DNA of 64,000 bases from Pyricularia pennisetigena (taxonomy: Eukaryota > Ascomycota > Sordariomycetes > Magnaporthales > Pyriculariaceae). The stretch spans positions 1,017,366 to 1,081,365 of the forward strand of contig NC_043743.1 in the NCBI RefSeq assembly GCF_004337985.1. Direction: 5' to 3'. The notes under the pieces are model-generated. The model was given only the letters and a program-made list of their open reading frames with translations. It made no database searches and was not told where the DNA came from. How positions within the stretch are numbered: position 1 is the first letter of the stretch; every line of letters begins with the position of its first letter. Below are positions 1 through 11,143 of this stretch, piece by piece. Position numbers and translations under genes: made by a program.

Positions 1-1066
1 CGCCTCTGCCGCCGTCGCCGCAGTCGCCATCAGTGTCGATCCGCCCAACGCTCCTCGCCGCCCTCCGGACTGCCGTCCTGAGAAAGGACATTGACACACA
101 GGCCTCGGTCATTGTGCTGCTGTTGCGGAACTACCTTGCCACGTCGCACATCAATCAGGCCGATCTGCTAGTCTCACATACACAATTCCCTGAGAATGCT
201 GCAAACAACCAAGTTGCGCGGTATCTCTACTACCTTGGGCGGATTCGCGCCATACAGCTGCGCTACACGGAGGCACATGAGCACTTGACGGCTGCGACAC
301 GGAAGGCACCAAGCTCTAACTGCGCGGTTGGTTTCTCGCAGACTGCCACCAAGCTTTTGCTGGTGGTGGAGCTTTTGATGGGCGACATTCCTGACCGCGC
401 GACATTCCGCCAGCCGACGCTCGAGGAGGCGCTGCACCCATACTTCCTGCTAGTCCAGGCTGTTCGTGTCGGTAACCTTGACAACTTTGAGACGACCATC
501 GCGGACCACGCCGATACTTTCCGCAAGGATGGAACCTACACCCTCATCCTCCGACTTCGCCAGAACGTTATCAGGACGGGTATTAGGATGATGTCACTTT
601 CTTACAGTCGCATCTCGCTCCGTGACATTTGCATCCGCCTTCACCTGGGCAGCGAAGAGTCGGCCGAGTACATTGTTGCCAAGGCCATTAGGGACGGCGT
701 CATCGAGGCCACCCTGGACCGTGAGCATGGCTACATGAGGAGCAAGGAGGTTGGTGATGTCTACGCCACGCGGGAGCCAGGCGAGGCTTTCCACGATCGC
801 ATCCGTGCCTGCCTCGCGCTCCACGACGAGAGCGTCAAGGTATGTTGTTTTCCCCCAGTCAATTTTTGGCTTCGGTGTTTTGGAACTTACGTGTGACTGA
901 CCATACTGTTAAACTTGATTAGGCCATGCGCTTCCCCATGAACCAGCACCGTCTTGAGCTTAAGAACGCTCAGGAGGCGCGTGAGCGGGAGAGGGAGATG
1001 GCCAAGGAGATACAGGATGGTGATCTTGACGAGGATGACCTTGGGGGAGAGTTCGAGGGCATGTAA
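1..1066 (+). CDS. RPN3: 26S proteasome regulatory subunit Rpn3 (PSMD3), 3' part
   Basis: Lid subunit of the 19S regulatory particle of the 26S proteasome. The reading frame is open from the window edge (codons in phase with base 3), so the 5' end, roughly 200 or more residues, lies outside. Exon A runs to 839 and is followed by an intron with donor GTATGT at 840 and acceptor AG at 921-922; the last exon 923-1066 ends in TAA. About 326 residues are visible. They cover helical repeats (motifs such as [15 protein letters not shown] and [11 protein letters not shown]) and the winged-helix PCI domain ([14 protein letters not shown]), followed by the acidic C-terminal tail rich in E, R and D that Rpn3 proteins carry (ends GGEFEGM). 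The family is recognised from conserved sequence; the exon junction restores the typical [10 protein letters not shown] stretch. Nothing unusual apart from being cut by the window edge. Confidence 0.95.
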
Positions 1067-4000
1067 TATTCTCGATCCTCGTTATTTGAGACTTGCCCCG
1101 CTTCTTACTTTCCTTGAAAGAGGTTCAAACCTGTGTTTTTGTACCACCCACATTTGTGTAAAGCTTTCTTCAACCCAAACGTGTACTTGTTATCACACTT
1201 TACCAAAGAGCTTATTCAAACTGGGATCTTCTTGTCCTGCCATTTTCCGAGTCCAGCATGTCTCTTTGTAATTGTGCACAAGAAGTTGCACCTATTCTTT
1301 GGTGAAGGAGGGACAAACAGGGTGGGATCCTGGCGCGGAGTGGCTAAAGCGTTTGTAAGACCACTGGAAGATTCAACGGGTTCGGCGGAAGAAGAGTATT
1401 ACGAATATGGTTGCCAGGTGAATATTGGATCAAGGTCGATTGTTGGGTTTCATACTTGGTTAGGGGGCTGAGCATATACTGGTTCTCCGGTTCTGTGGGT
1501 TGTGTTGGCATTGATCACAGTATTCGTCGTTTGTGGTATTGCTCTCTGCTTCTTTTTTTTTTTGTTCCAATTTCCATTCGATTCCTTTGTCCTGCGCAAC
1601 CCTATCTCCAGTCTTCAAAGTTACGATACACCTCACCCCACGTCCTTGTTCCCAACTCCTCGGAAAAGCTCCCACAACGCGCGGGACGAGAGCCCATATG
1701 GCATCACCAGTTCATCGTCGCTGACCCGAACCAACCATATCCTTGTGACAGAAAGGACAGCCCCCTCCTCGTCTCCCGCCGTCTGTTCTACTTTTCTGTC
1801 CTCCCTTGCTTGGCATGATGTAGTTCATCTCAACTATCATCTCTTTGTGGCACGAGATAGGTTGGGATATCAGGGGAGCTGAGGGATAACTGTGCCGGAG
1901 AGTGAATGGATGATTGGTTGTTGTTTTGGAATTGTGAGTTTGAGGCGGTCCATGAGTATAATTGGGAGAGTCTGTAAAGGGCTAATGTATATTTTGTGGG
2001 TGCATGAGTTTTGGGAGATCTCAAGGAATCTAACAGGATAGGCGGGTTATGGGTGTTGCTGGGTTCGGGTTGAGTGTAAATGGAAGTCTTACGGGAAAGA
2101 ATATGGCAGGCTTGTGTCGTTGGGGAGGGATGGAGGCATGTTAAGTGTTGTTCTAGTGATATGCACAGAAGGCGATCCGTTATTTTGGCATGAAGTGGTA
2201 GCGAACTCTGGTGTAAGAAGGGAGATGACTGAGATGTATTTCTTGAAGCAGGCGAATAACGAGATGTGTAGGAAGAACTAACATAGGGTGGTGGACGTGT
2301 GTGTGGTATGCGGAAGGGGAAATGGTGTTTGGATGTTAGGTATTGTGAAGGATTGGTCAGTATGAACGGGGACAGTGCTGGGCGAAAAGTAGGTTTGTGA
2401 TAGGGAAGAGGCAACAGAAGGATAGGTCATGCTTTTGGGAATATTGAAGGTGAAAACAGGCTGTGCTGTGTTAAAGGACAAGATTGAAAGCGTTGGAGTG
2501 AAATGGCGGGAGGGAGGGGAGGAGCACTGGACGTTTACCGGTTGTAATGAGACTGGTCTAGTGGAGTGGAAATGGAAGCCAGGGGTGTGTTCTTTTCATT
2601 CATGGATGGTGATGTGCGAAAAGTGGTTCTGGAGCAAAGGGGAGGGATTGCGGGAAGGGATCGAGCTAAAGGCAGGTGTATATATCATGAAGGCAGTGAG
2701 ATGTATCGTATGTGTTGGGTTCGTGGCATGGTTGGGGAGAATGGCAGGCTGGAATAGGCGCAACGGTTAAAAGTAGGGCAATTTCGGTCAAAGGGTCCAT
2801 GTCATGATCGAGAAGTTTCATTGTGTCAAGGAATGTTATTTTTTCCGAGGTTGTGACTCTGATGGGCTAAGCCTATGGGGAATGCTACGTGTACTTGAGG
2901 CTTGTTTGGAAATGTATAGGGAAGCAACTCGCAGATTTTATAAACGGATGGGAGTTGGACTGAGGCACGGAGTATGTTGGGACGTTGGGATGTTTGCCGT
3001 GGAGTATAAAGCAGTGTGCTGTACAAGTCAAGGGGTGGTTGGGCTTGGATGGAGAAGGACTAAAAGTGGTGCTGCATCAACGAATCTACATCTCCAAACG
3101 GACGGGCAGAAGGCTTTATATACAGCCAAGAGCTTCAGTATAGAGCAAGGAAGGGGCCGAGACTGAAAATGGAAATTGATCTAGTCTAGACTAGACTGCT
3201 GGCCAAGCTCAAGTGCCACAAGGGGCGCTTGCGAGATTGGGCAGCGGCTGTACTGTAGTTTAGCATGCTGGGGGGGCACATTGTTCCTGAGGCTCAGAGC
3301 AACGGCTTGACACGATCTGAGTCTAGGCGCTCAGGCTGTTGGAAATGGCCCTGAACTAAGGGTTAATTCAAACAGAGAAACGTAAGGTCTATGATGGCTG
3401 GATCTGGCACTACGGGCCTTATCGCGCGAGAAAGCTTGCTGAGCGGATCGGATAGGGGCTAGGGCCACGCCGAATGACAACTGGCAGTGGGCTAGCGATT
3501 AGAGGCTGAGAGGCACTGAAAAAGGGGAACGGAACGAACCCGCGGAGTAGGCTACACCGTACAATAAATAGTTTGACAAGATTGGGGAAGGGGGGACGTT
3601 TGCTGTGTGTATATATAACAACAGTTAGTGTTGCTCGTACATATAAACAGCTTAGATAGATAAAGCGCCTAAGGACTGAGCTGAATTGTTGTGAGCGGAA
3701 GAGAAGGGGGAGACCTGATTTCACTGTTCTGCATAGTTTTCAAAGTCCTGAATCCTAGAGAATCCGGTGTAAGCTGTTGCCAAAGACGACTTTTCCAAGT
3801 GAAGATTGAAAATGCCTGTGCCTTCTAAGGGTAGTAGTCCTGGGCATTTTGAATCACAGTTTTTACATTTCTTTTAGATTCTCGTGTTTTGCAGGTAGGT
3901 GTCAAGGTCAACAACAGTCAGTCAGTCGTCCCCGTCTCCAGTTGCAACGTACAAGGATGAAGGATGCAATCGAAGGCATCTCGGGAAATTACCAAATGGG

Positions 4001-5305
4001 AATAGTGTCAGCATGGCAACAGGAAAAGACTTTGCTTTTTCCCTCGTGTCAAAAAGTCTCATCGACAAAATACCGAGAGCATGGGAGGAGGATTCAAACG
4101 CCCAAACCAAGTCCTAAATCAATTCAAAACGTTGCGAAGCGAAATGGAACCTGCGAAAAACAACCTCGAGCTCAACTACGGTTTACGTCATTGGCTGGCG
4201 CCATGGTGACGGGCGGATACAGTCAATCAATCAGGGAACAGCAGGGGGGGTTTTGAACCTTTGGCTGCAAAGTGGGCTCTGTGCAGGGGAGAGACCCTGC
4301 ATTAACGCGGGCCGATGGATCCAGCCTGCGTCAATTCTGCCAATCGGCCATCGTGTAGCAGAGCTCTGGGAGGGGCGACTGTGGGGAATGGGACCGAAGC
4401 TGGTTGCCCTTGACAACAATGGCGATATTTACTTTGCTGACAGGCAATAGGCAGAGCTGCAGAAAGCATTTTTGCCCAACCCGAGTTGGCATTCTGGGTA
4501 CGACATGCATCCTTTTTTGACCTGATTGACCGACTTTTTCTGCTCGTTTTGTACCTTCAACCTTACATGCCGACAGAGAGACACACCGCATACCACCATA
4601 CATACATACAGCCACACACCTTACCCGGACTGGGCTGTCTTAACCGCCTTTTCTGCCGGACGATCGTGACTACTGTTGGTGTCGTAGGAAAGAAGCCATC
4701 TCTTCTTTCTCGTCACACACCGCGATACAACATACGAGGACCTGGACTGGGGTTTCCAACTTATCTACTGTGGTTTAATGCGCACTAGCAACCCAAAAGT
4801 CAAGTCTTCTCAGCATTTGAGTTGAATCCCATCCATCCTTCCTCTCCAAGCATTCCAAACCAAAAGAAACACACCCACTCCTGTCCCTGATATTCCCAGA
4901 ACCTGCGCAGATCTGACGCCCTCAGCATTCCTATCGCTAGGCAGATCGAATCTCGTTTAGACCGATTCTTTTCAAGTAACCCATCCCAGAAGCTCCAACC
5001 TTGCGCGCGCATTCCAATCCGAACCTCGAAACATTTCGACGAAAAAAAAAAAAAAAGACGACGACGACGACGAACAACGGCAACGAACAGGGCTAGACTA
5101 TTTTTGCTTGGCCCCATCCGACTAGCCAGCTTCGCTCGCGCAACAAGAGTGTCTCCGACTCGCATTTCAGCGCCTGGCTGAGCAAACCATCCAACGCCCG
5201 ACCGTCTCTCCATTCTAGGAGGACGGGGGGTTTGGGGCTTTTGTCTGACCGTCTTGTAGCCAAGAGCGGCAGGAAACCACCAACCGAGGAGGAAAAAGAG
5301 ACGCG
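1067..5305. other. Long spacer between RPN3 and FIG1 with no supported gene
   Basis: A 4.2 kb stretch holding the RPN3 3' UTR and the FIG1 promoter and leader. Several open frames of 60-190 codons occur, but they overlap one another on both strands, mostly lack an ATG, and look like no family. Composition is odd: about 1500-1830 is C-rich on the + strand and about 1850-3170 is G-rich (see findings). A 14-bp perfect palindrome (ctagtctagactag) lies at 3181-3194. From about 4560 to 5300 the + strand is pyrimidine-rich, then has an A run (5042-5055) and GAC triplets, as is common for fungal 5' leaders. Confidence 0.6.
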
Positions 5306-6350
5306 ATGGCCGAGGGCAAATTTGCAGTGGGCTGGTGGCGTACGTCCCCCTTCTTTCCTTTCCGTTGTCGGTGCCGTCTCGTGACTGAGGGAGGGACAAC
5401 AAGTTGTGACTGACATACCGTGAGTTTGCCGACACAGAGTTCGTGCCGTTTCTCGGCTACCACCATGTTCTTATGATTCTGATAGCGGTTGCCATCATAT
5501 TGCTATGTGAGTCCCGTCAACTAACAAGGAGGCACGAGATGTGCTGGGAAGACTACTGACAATAATTCCGCCTCACTTACAGCACTACTGTTAGCAGGAT
5601 GTTCATCGTCATCACCTCTCATACCAGACATCTTCCTGCTATCTTTATATTATCAGCAATATACAGCGGTTCCCGATACGTCACAGGTCGACTATAATGT
5701 CAACCAAGCCATCAGCAACATTGTCGGTAACGCACATCTCCAGGCCCGTGTCGGCTACTTTGGCATCTGTGTCAACGCCGATGGTGGCTCATGGCTGTGC
5801 TCCAACAACGCCACCGCTCTCGCCCGCGAGATCTCGGTTGACCAAGATCCGCTTAACCTGATCTGGCTCGCAAGCCAGTTCAAAGACATGATTGTCTTTC
5901 CCTACCTGATGTACGTTTTTGATCGCTCTTACATTTCCTGAGTGTAACACAAACAAAAGCTGATAAAAACAATCTAGAATCATCGCCATCATCTTTGCAT
6001 TCGTCTGTCTTCTTCTCCTCGCCACCTTCCCCGGCTGGCATGAGGACACGGACAGCGAGGGCTCGGAGCGTGAGGTCAAGCCGTTCCCCTCGCGGCCCGT
6101 GAGCCAGGTCGCGCTGGCCATCATCTTCATCGCGAGTATCTTCGTCCTGGTCAGCGTCTTGTGGCAGCACACGGCCTCGGTGGCTGCCAGTGTGATAGCG
6201 CAGGACTTTGGAAACGGTAGCGTCCTCAGCGGTATCGGCACCAGCGCCATGGTAATGGGTTGGTTCAGTTTCACGCTTCTCATCATTGTCACCATCGGCC
6301 TTCTAGTCATGATTCTGAGCATACGCGTGCTCAGTCAGCTGGCAGGTTGA
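5306..6350 (+). CDS. FIG1: Fig1-family membrane protein (Ca2+ influx and cell fusion during mating)
   Basis: Four exons: 5306-5339, 5438-5506, 5583-5910 and 5978-6350 (donors GTACGT, GTGAGT, GTACGT), giving 267 residues. Four hydrophobic segments are visible: one near residues 22-42 (HHVLMILIAVAIILL), then about 145-165, 185-210 and 235-258. A large extracellular loop lies between the first two. This loop holds the Fig1 signature G-Y-F-G-I-C followed by a second cysteine in WLCSNN. Fig1 proteins (claudin-like superfamily) act in the low-affinity calcium uptake system and in mating or hyphal fusion, and in filamentous fungi also in conidiation and sexual development. That role comes from the family, not from this sequence. 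The start ATG gives a short cytoplasmic N-terminus (MAEGKFAVGWW). The first exon is only 34 nt, so automated gene models could miss it. The third cysteine of the yeast CxxxC part is not seen. Confidence 0.88.
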
Positions 6351-7363
6351 GTTGGGTTGACGACGCGTGAGAAACAAGTGGGGGCCAGAACCACAGCTCG
6401 CGTCGCGAAGCGAGCAGGATGGATGATGATGCGATCTCACTAGACGATGGACTGGTGGACGATCACGGTATGGGAAGCAAGAGACGGGACCTCGGGACAT
6501 ACAGGAATTGTGGACGATGAGAACGCCGTCGACCAACCCAAACTCTGGAGTCAGAGATGAGATGATGATTTGGCCGGATATTCACTGCGACTGGCTGGAA
6601 AGCTGCCGGGCAAGCTTTTGTTCCCTTCAGCGATGACGACTATAGATTGACGACGTGACGACGATGGGAGGGCCAGTTGGGTATCAGGCGCCGTGTTATC
6701 ATCTCTTGGCAAAATCCGACGACGAAAACGCTCGCTGAATCAAAAGGGGGGAATTTTGTTTTTTTGTCTATCTGCGTCTATGGCTTTTTCGAGTTCCAGG
6801 TATGGTTTCTTGTTGCTTTGACGTCGGATTCACACTCCCAAGAAAAACAGCGAGTTTTGACCCTCTTTTCACCCACTCACTCTTTATTGCACCACGCCCG
6901 GCCTCAAACGGGAATATGTTAATCAAATTGCTTATGTTTGTGTTTCGGATCAATGTTCGGGAATATCTTGGGGGGAAAAGACTGTCATCTGCTTGAATTT
7001 TTGTATTTGTGTATATTGGGCGCTCGAGTAGACAACACGACGTTTAACCTCTTGACGCTTTTCATGTCTTGTTAATATAATCTTGCTTTTTATGTCTCCT
7101 AATCCTCCCCCTTTTATTTTTCCGCCCCAGTTTCATGTAGGGTGGACAGCAACGAATCTAAGTCCCAGCTCTTTATGTCTTGTGTTCGTGAGCATGTGCG
7201 TTTGATGTCCGAATCGATGTGATGTCTTGATCAACTTTTATCTGTGGAAGCCGGAAGCCCAGGAACAACTGGCACACACACCTATAATGAATAGATGAAC
7301 CCTCGAACAGGAGCCTCTTGAAAGATTGCACCTGAAATATACGTTCCTTGTTCACACCCCCCC
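6351..7363. other. FIG1 3' region up to the assembly gap
   Basis: FIG1 3' UTR and spacer. No supported gene on either strand. Short minus-strand frames near 7173-7355 do not resemble the expected C-terminal end of the neighbouring GH47 mannosidase, so the rest of that gene is probably inside the gap. The sequence runs into seven C just before the N run. Confidence 0.5.
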
Positions 7364-8343
7364 NNNNNNNNNNNNNNNNNNNNNNNNNNNNNNNNNNNNN
7401 NNNNNNNNNNNNNNNNNNNNNNNNNNNNNNNNNNNNNNNNNNNNNNNNNNNNNNNNNNNNNNNNNNNNNNNNNNNNNNNNNNNNNNNNNNNNNNNNNNNN
7501 NNNNNNNNNNNNNNNNNNNNNNNNNNNNNNNNNNNNNNNNNNNNNNNNNNNNNNNNNNNNNNNNNNNNNNNNNNNNNNNNNNNNNNNNNNNNNNNNNNNN
7601 NNNNNNNNNNNNNNNNNNNNNNNNNNNNNNNNNNNNNNNNNNNNNNNNNNNNNNNNNNNNNNNNNNNNNNNNNNNNNNNNNNNNNNNNNNNNNNNNNNNN
7701 NNNNNNNNNNNNNNNNNNNNNNNNNNNNNNNNNNNNNNNNNNNNNNNNNNNNNNNNNNNNNNNNNNNNNNNNNNNNNNNNNNNNNNNNNNNNNNNNNNNN
7801 NNNNNNNNNNNNNNNNNNNNNNNNNNNNNNNNNNNNNNNNNNNNNNNNNNNNNNNNNNNNNNNNNNNNNNNNNNNNNNNNNNNNNNNNNNNNNNNNNNNN
7901 NNNNNNNNNNNNNNNNNNNNNNNNNNNNNNNNNNNNNNNNNNNNNNNNNNNNNNNNNNNNNNNNNNNNNNNNNNNNNNNNNNNNNNNNNNNNNNNNNNNN
8001 NNNNNNNNNNNNNNNNNNNNNNNNNNNNNNNNNNNNNNNNNNNNNNNNNNNNNNNNNNNNNNNNNNNNNNNNNNNNNNNNNNNNNNNNNNNNNNNNNNNN
8101 NNNNNNNNNNNNNNNNNNNNNNNNNNNNNNNNNNNNNNNNNNNNNNNNNNNNNNNNNNNNNNNNNNNNNNNNNNNNNNNNNNNNNNNNNNNNNNNNNNNN
8201 NNNNNNNNNNNNNNNNNNNNNNNNNNNNNNNNNNNNNNNNNNNNNNNNNNNNNNNNNNNNNNNNNNNNNNNNNNNNNNNNNNNNNNNNNNNNNNNNNNNN
8301 NNNNNNNNNNNNNNNNNNNNNNNNNNNNNNNNNNNNNNNNNNN
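7364..8343. other. Assembly gap (980 N)
   Basis: An unbroken run of N bordered by seven C on the left (7357-7363) and eleven A on the right (8344-8354). Homopolymers on both sides fit a sequencing or assembly failure. The true length may differ from 980. The gap removes the 3' exon(s) of the GH47 mannosidase. Confidence 0.97.
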
Positions 8344-11143
8344 AAAAAAAAAAATCACGGTCTCCGACAAAGTTCAACACATGACCATGCGCTGCAGGAT
8401 GCAGTCTAGCAGCTTACCGAAGAATATACCGGTTGTCTATAATGTCAACAAATCCAGGCGGTATCCTCCCCCCCTCAATCTTCTCCTCCACAAACTCCTT
8501 GTGGCTCTGCGGCTTGGATGGCTCCGGGGGCAGGTCCCAGAGTGGGTTGTAGGTCGGCGAGTCGGGCGACAAGGCCTCGGACAGACTGATGCTGCCCCTC
8601 AAGCCGCCAATCGCATCCTCGGCGCCGGCCATCGCTGGATTCGGCTCGTGTGCCCTGCCATACCTACGCGCGTTTGCCTTGTTGGCACTCCAGCTGCCCG
8701 TTTCCGTATCATCAACCGAGCGCTTTCTCTTGTGTGCTTCCATTTCGCCATCTTTGGCGCTACCTTTTGACTCGGTGTCGTACGTGATCGAACGTTTGGC
8801 TGAGGCGACCCGCTCGGTATCATCAAGAGATCTCTTCGCACCGGGCTTGACACCAGGTCCAGCCCCGTCAAGAACGCTGAATCCCGGCGACGGCATTTTG
8901 GATCCACCGCCCACGTCTGACTTGCCGGTCTTTGAGCCCGGAGTAGACAATGGCTTCCCGGCAACACGGGCCTTCTTGGCCTCCCAGTCGGCGTCGGCTT
9001 TGTTCTTGATCTTCTTCTCAGTATCGGCGACCATCTGGTCCCATTCCTTCTTCTTGACCTTGTAATCTGCGACCTGGTCGTTGCGCCAATCAGAGTTCGG
9101 GTCCAGGTGCTCGTACCATAACGTCTCGTTCCAGGGACACTTCTCGACGCTCTGGCACGGCACGACATGTGAGTTCTCGGGCATGATGCCTGAAGCAGTC
9201 GACTCGTACGCCCAGACGCAGCCGTCGGCGAGCTGCGCCCCAATGGCTACGTCCTCCTCTGACTGGAAGATTTTGCCGCCCATCGCGAACATGCCGCCCA
9301 AGAAGCATGTCAAATGCGTCACCTCGTACTGGTACGTGAGCGACATGTCCTTTCCGTATCCTCGGGCATTAACGGCCGCAGAGAACAGCAGAGACCGGTC
9401 CTCCTGTTTGGTCATTGGGCGGTAGAGAAGGTGCTTCTTGATGGCGGCGACGGCGTTCTCGTGCAGTTTCTTGTACTGCTCCACCAATCCGCCGAGGAGG
9501 ATATACTGCTTGGGGAAGTACTCGTAAGCCGAGTCTTGACTGCCTCCCATGCTGTACGATCCCCAACCAGACGAGCTTTCGACCAAGCCCTGCGGACGAC
9601 AACCATCTGGAGGCGGAGTGCCCCGAAATCCGTTGTCAGTGGAATCCCGATTATAGGTATTCGCCCTCGGCTTGGGAATACTAGGGATTTCTGTATCCTT
9701 GCCATTGTCAGAAGTGGCCGAATCGGCAGCACTAGAAGCCGTACCGGAACGACCCTTGGTGACCGCCCGCGCGCGTAGCTTGCGCAGTTCATTTTCCTCC
9801 ACCAGTGCATTTCCCCTGGGTGCCTCAGGTGGTCCTATAGCCGGAGTGCCCAGCTCGGACTCCTCAGCGCTAGACGTGACGGGTTCCACAGTGCGGTTAC
9901 ATCCCGAGGCATCAATCTGCTGGGGGAATATGCCGTCCAGGGCGGTGCCACGCTTCTGCCACTCGTCAAATGCGTCCGTGATGCGCGCAATGGCGTCGTA
10001 GTAGCGGTTGTTGCCGGTCAACTGGGCCAGGCGAGTAAATTCCATCGACATGGAGCCGAGCTCAGCGACGCTGACCATGTTCGAGGCCCGCAGCCGCTGG
10101 TCGGCGTACTGGGGTTGCCACCGATAGTACAGAATCGGCATCCTGTTTGGCGTGTCGAAAATGCTCATCAGGACCTCGGCTAGCTCCTCAACCTTGGTGA
10201 GTAGCTTGGGGTGTTTGCCTTCCTTGCCGCCGCTTATGTCGTAGGCCGCCAGCAGGCCTCCCATGTAGCGAATAATGGTCTCAAACACGGGAATTTCGGA
10301 GCGTTCCGTAGTGGTAAAGTCAATGTCGTCCAACGCCTTGTATGCGTCTTCGAACTCATCCTTCAGGCCCATTATCCACAGCGTATCCAGGCTGTCAACC
10401 AGGGTAGCGGCCCAGCCACAGAAGGGGTCGCGGGGCTCGAGCGAGATCGGCTCAACCTCATCATGGCCCCAAGCGTATTTTTTATAGCTATTCCAGGCAC
10501 GCTTGGTCTCCTTCTTGATTTGAGCCAAGCGAGCCTCGCGCTTCTTCTTGGCGGCGGCTGTTTCTTTGCCGAACCTGTGCTGGATCGTGGGAATCGCCTT
10601 GGGCTTGCCAGTGGGCAGTGGAATGATCTGGTCCTCGGGGATGGGATAGTCCTCCTGCGCCTTCTTCACCCAGTGCAATTTGCTTGTCGTGGCAGTGGCT
10701 GAGCTGCTGCCTTGCTTATTTGCCGGCGGGAACCTGTCGTGGGCGAGGGGTCGCTGGTCTGGATCCCTGTCGGGCATGTTGATGCCGACAGGTTTGGGAG
10801 TGGTGGAAGGTTCGTGTGTGTCTTTTGGAATATCGGCGCCGCCAGCGGCCTGGCGCGTGGCAGCAGGGATCTTAGACCTGGTCGGGTCGCCCTTGAGCTG
10901 TGGGATGTCGATCTTTTGCCGGCGCGGCGCAGCATCCGGACCCTGATCGTCATGAGCCTTGGCCGGTGCCACTGGCTTTTCATATGTCGGCCTCGAATTC
11001 TTGGTCCCCTTGTGCGCACTGTCGTACACGGCCGCATTGGCAGCCTCTAGCTCCCATTGTGAGTTTTCGGCCACGCGAAAGAGGAGGATGAGCAGGATGA
11101 CGGCGCCGACCACGAAAACCCGGTATCTTCTCAACACGGGCAT
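8344..11143 (-). CDS. GH47 class I alpha-1,2-mannosidase, 3' end lost in gap
   Basis: Type II membrane glycosidase of family GH47, which trims alpha-1,2-mannose from N-glycans in the ER/Golgi. The visible exon is 11143-8418 (908 codons plus 2 nt). Residues 1-9 are basic, residues 10-22 form a signal anchor (VFVVGAVILLILL), and a disordered stem extends to about 190. The catalytic domain shows GWAATLVDSLDTLWIMGL, RYMGGLLAAYD, AELGSMSMEFTRLAQLTG, GSQDSAYEYFPKQYILLGG, HLTCFLGGMF and SGIMPE. Two long low-complexity insertions are present: one after the DASGC segment, and one at roughly residues 690-840 that holds three KRS..DTE repeats. Residues NRYILR at the end match the start of the conserved ..RPEAIES.. 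block. A clean donor (GTAAGC at 8417) interrupts there, followed by an in-frame stop, so the remaining C-terminal part, including the Ca2+-binding threonine region, must be downstream in the N run. The tail 8344-8417 is intron. Confidence 0.9.

Noticed and set aside
1830..2414. 194-codon minus-strand open frame, S/T/P-rich
   Set aside because: It begins with TTG, the region is simply C/T-rich on that strand, and frames on the other strand are equally open. No motif.
3181..3194. 14-bp perfect palindrome ctagtctagactag
   Set aside because: Not near a promoter, and no second full copy noticed. Kept only as a note in the spacer entry.
7282..8409. Four open frames of about 350 codons across 7.3-8.4 kb
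   Set aside because: They are almost entirely N and have no sequence content.
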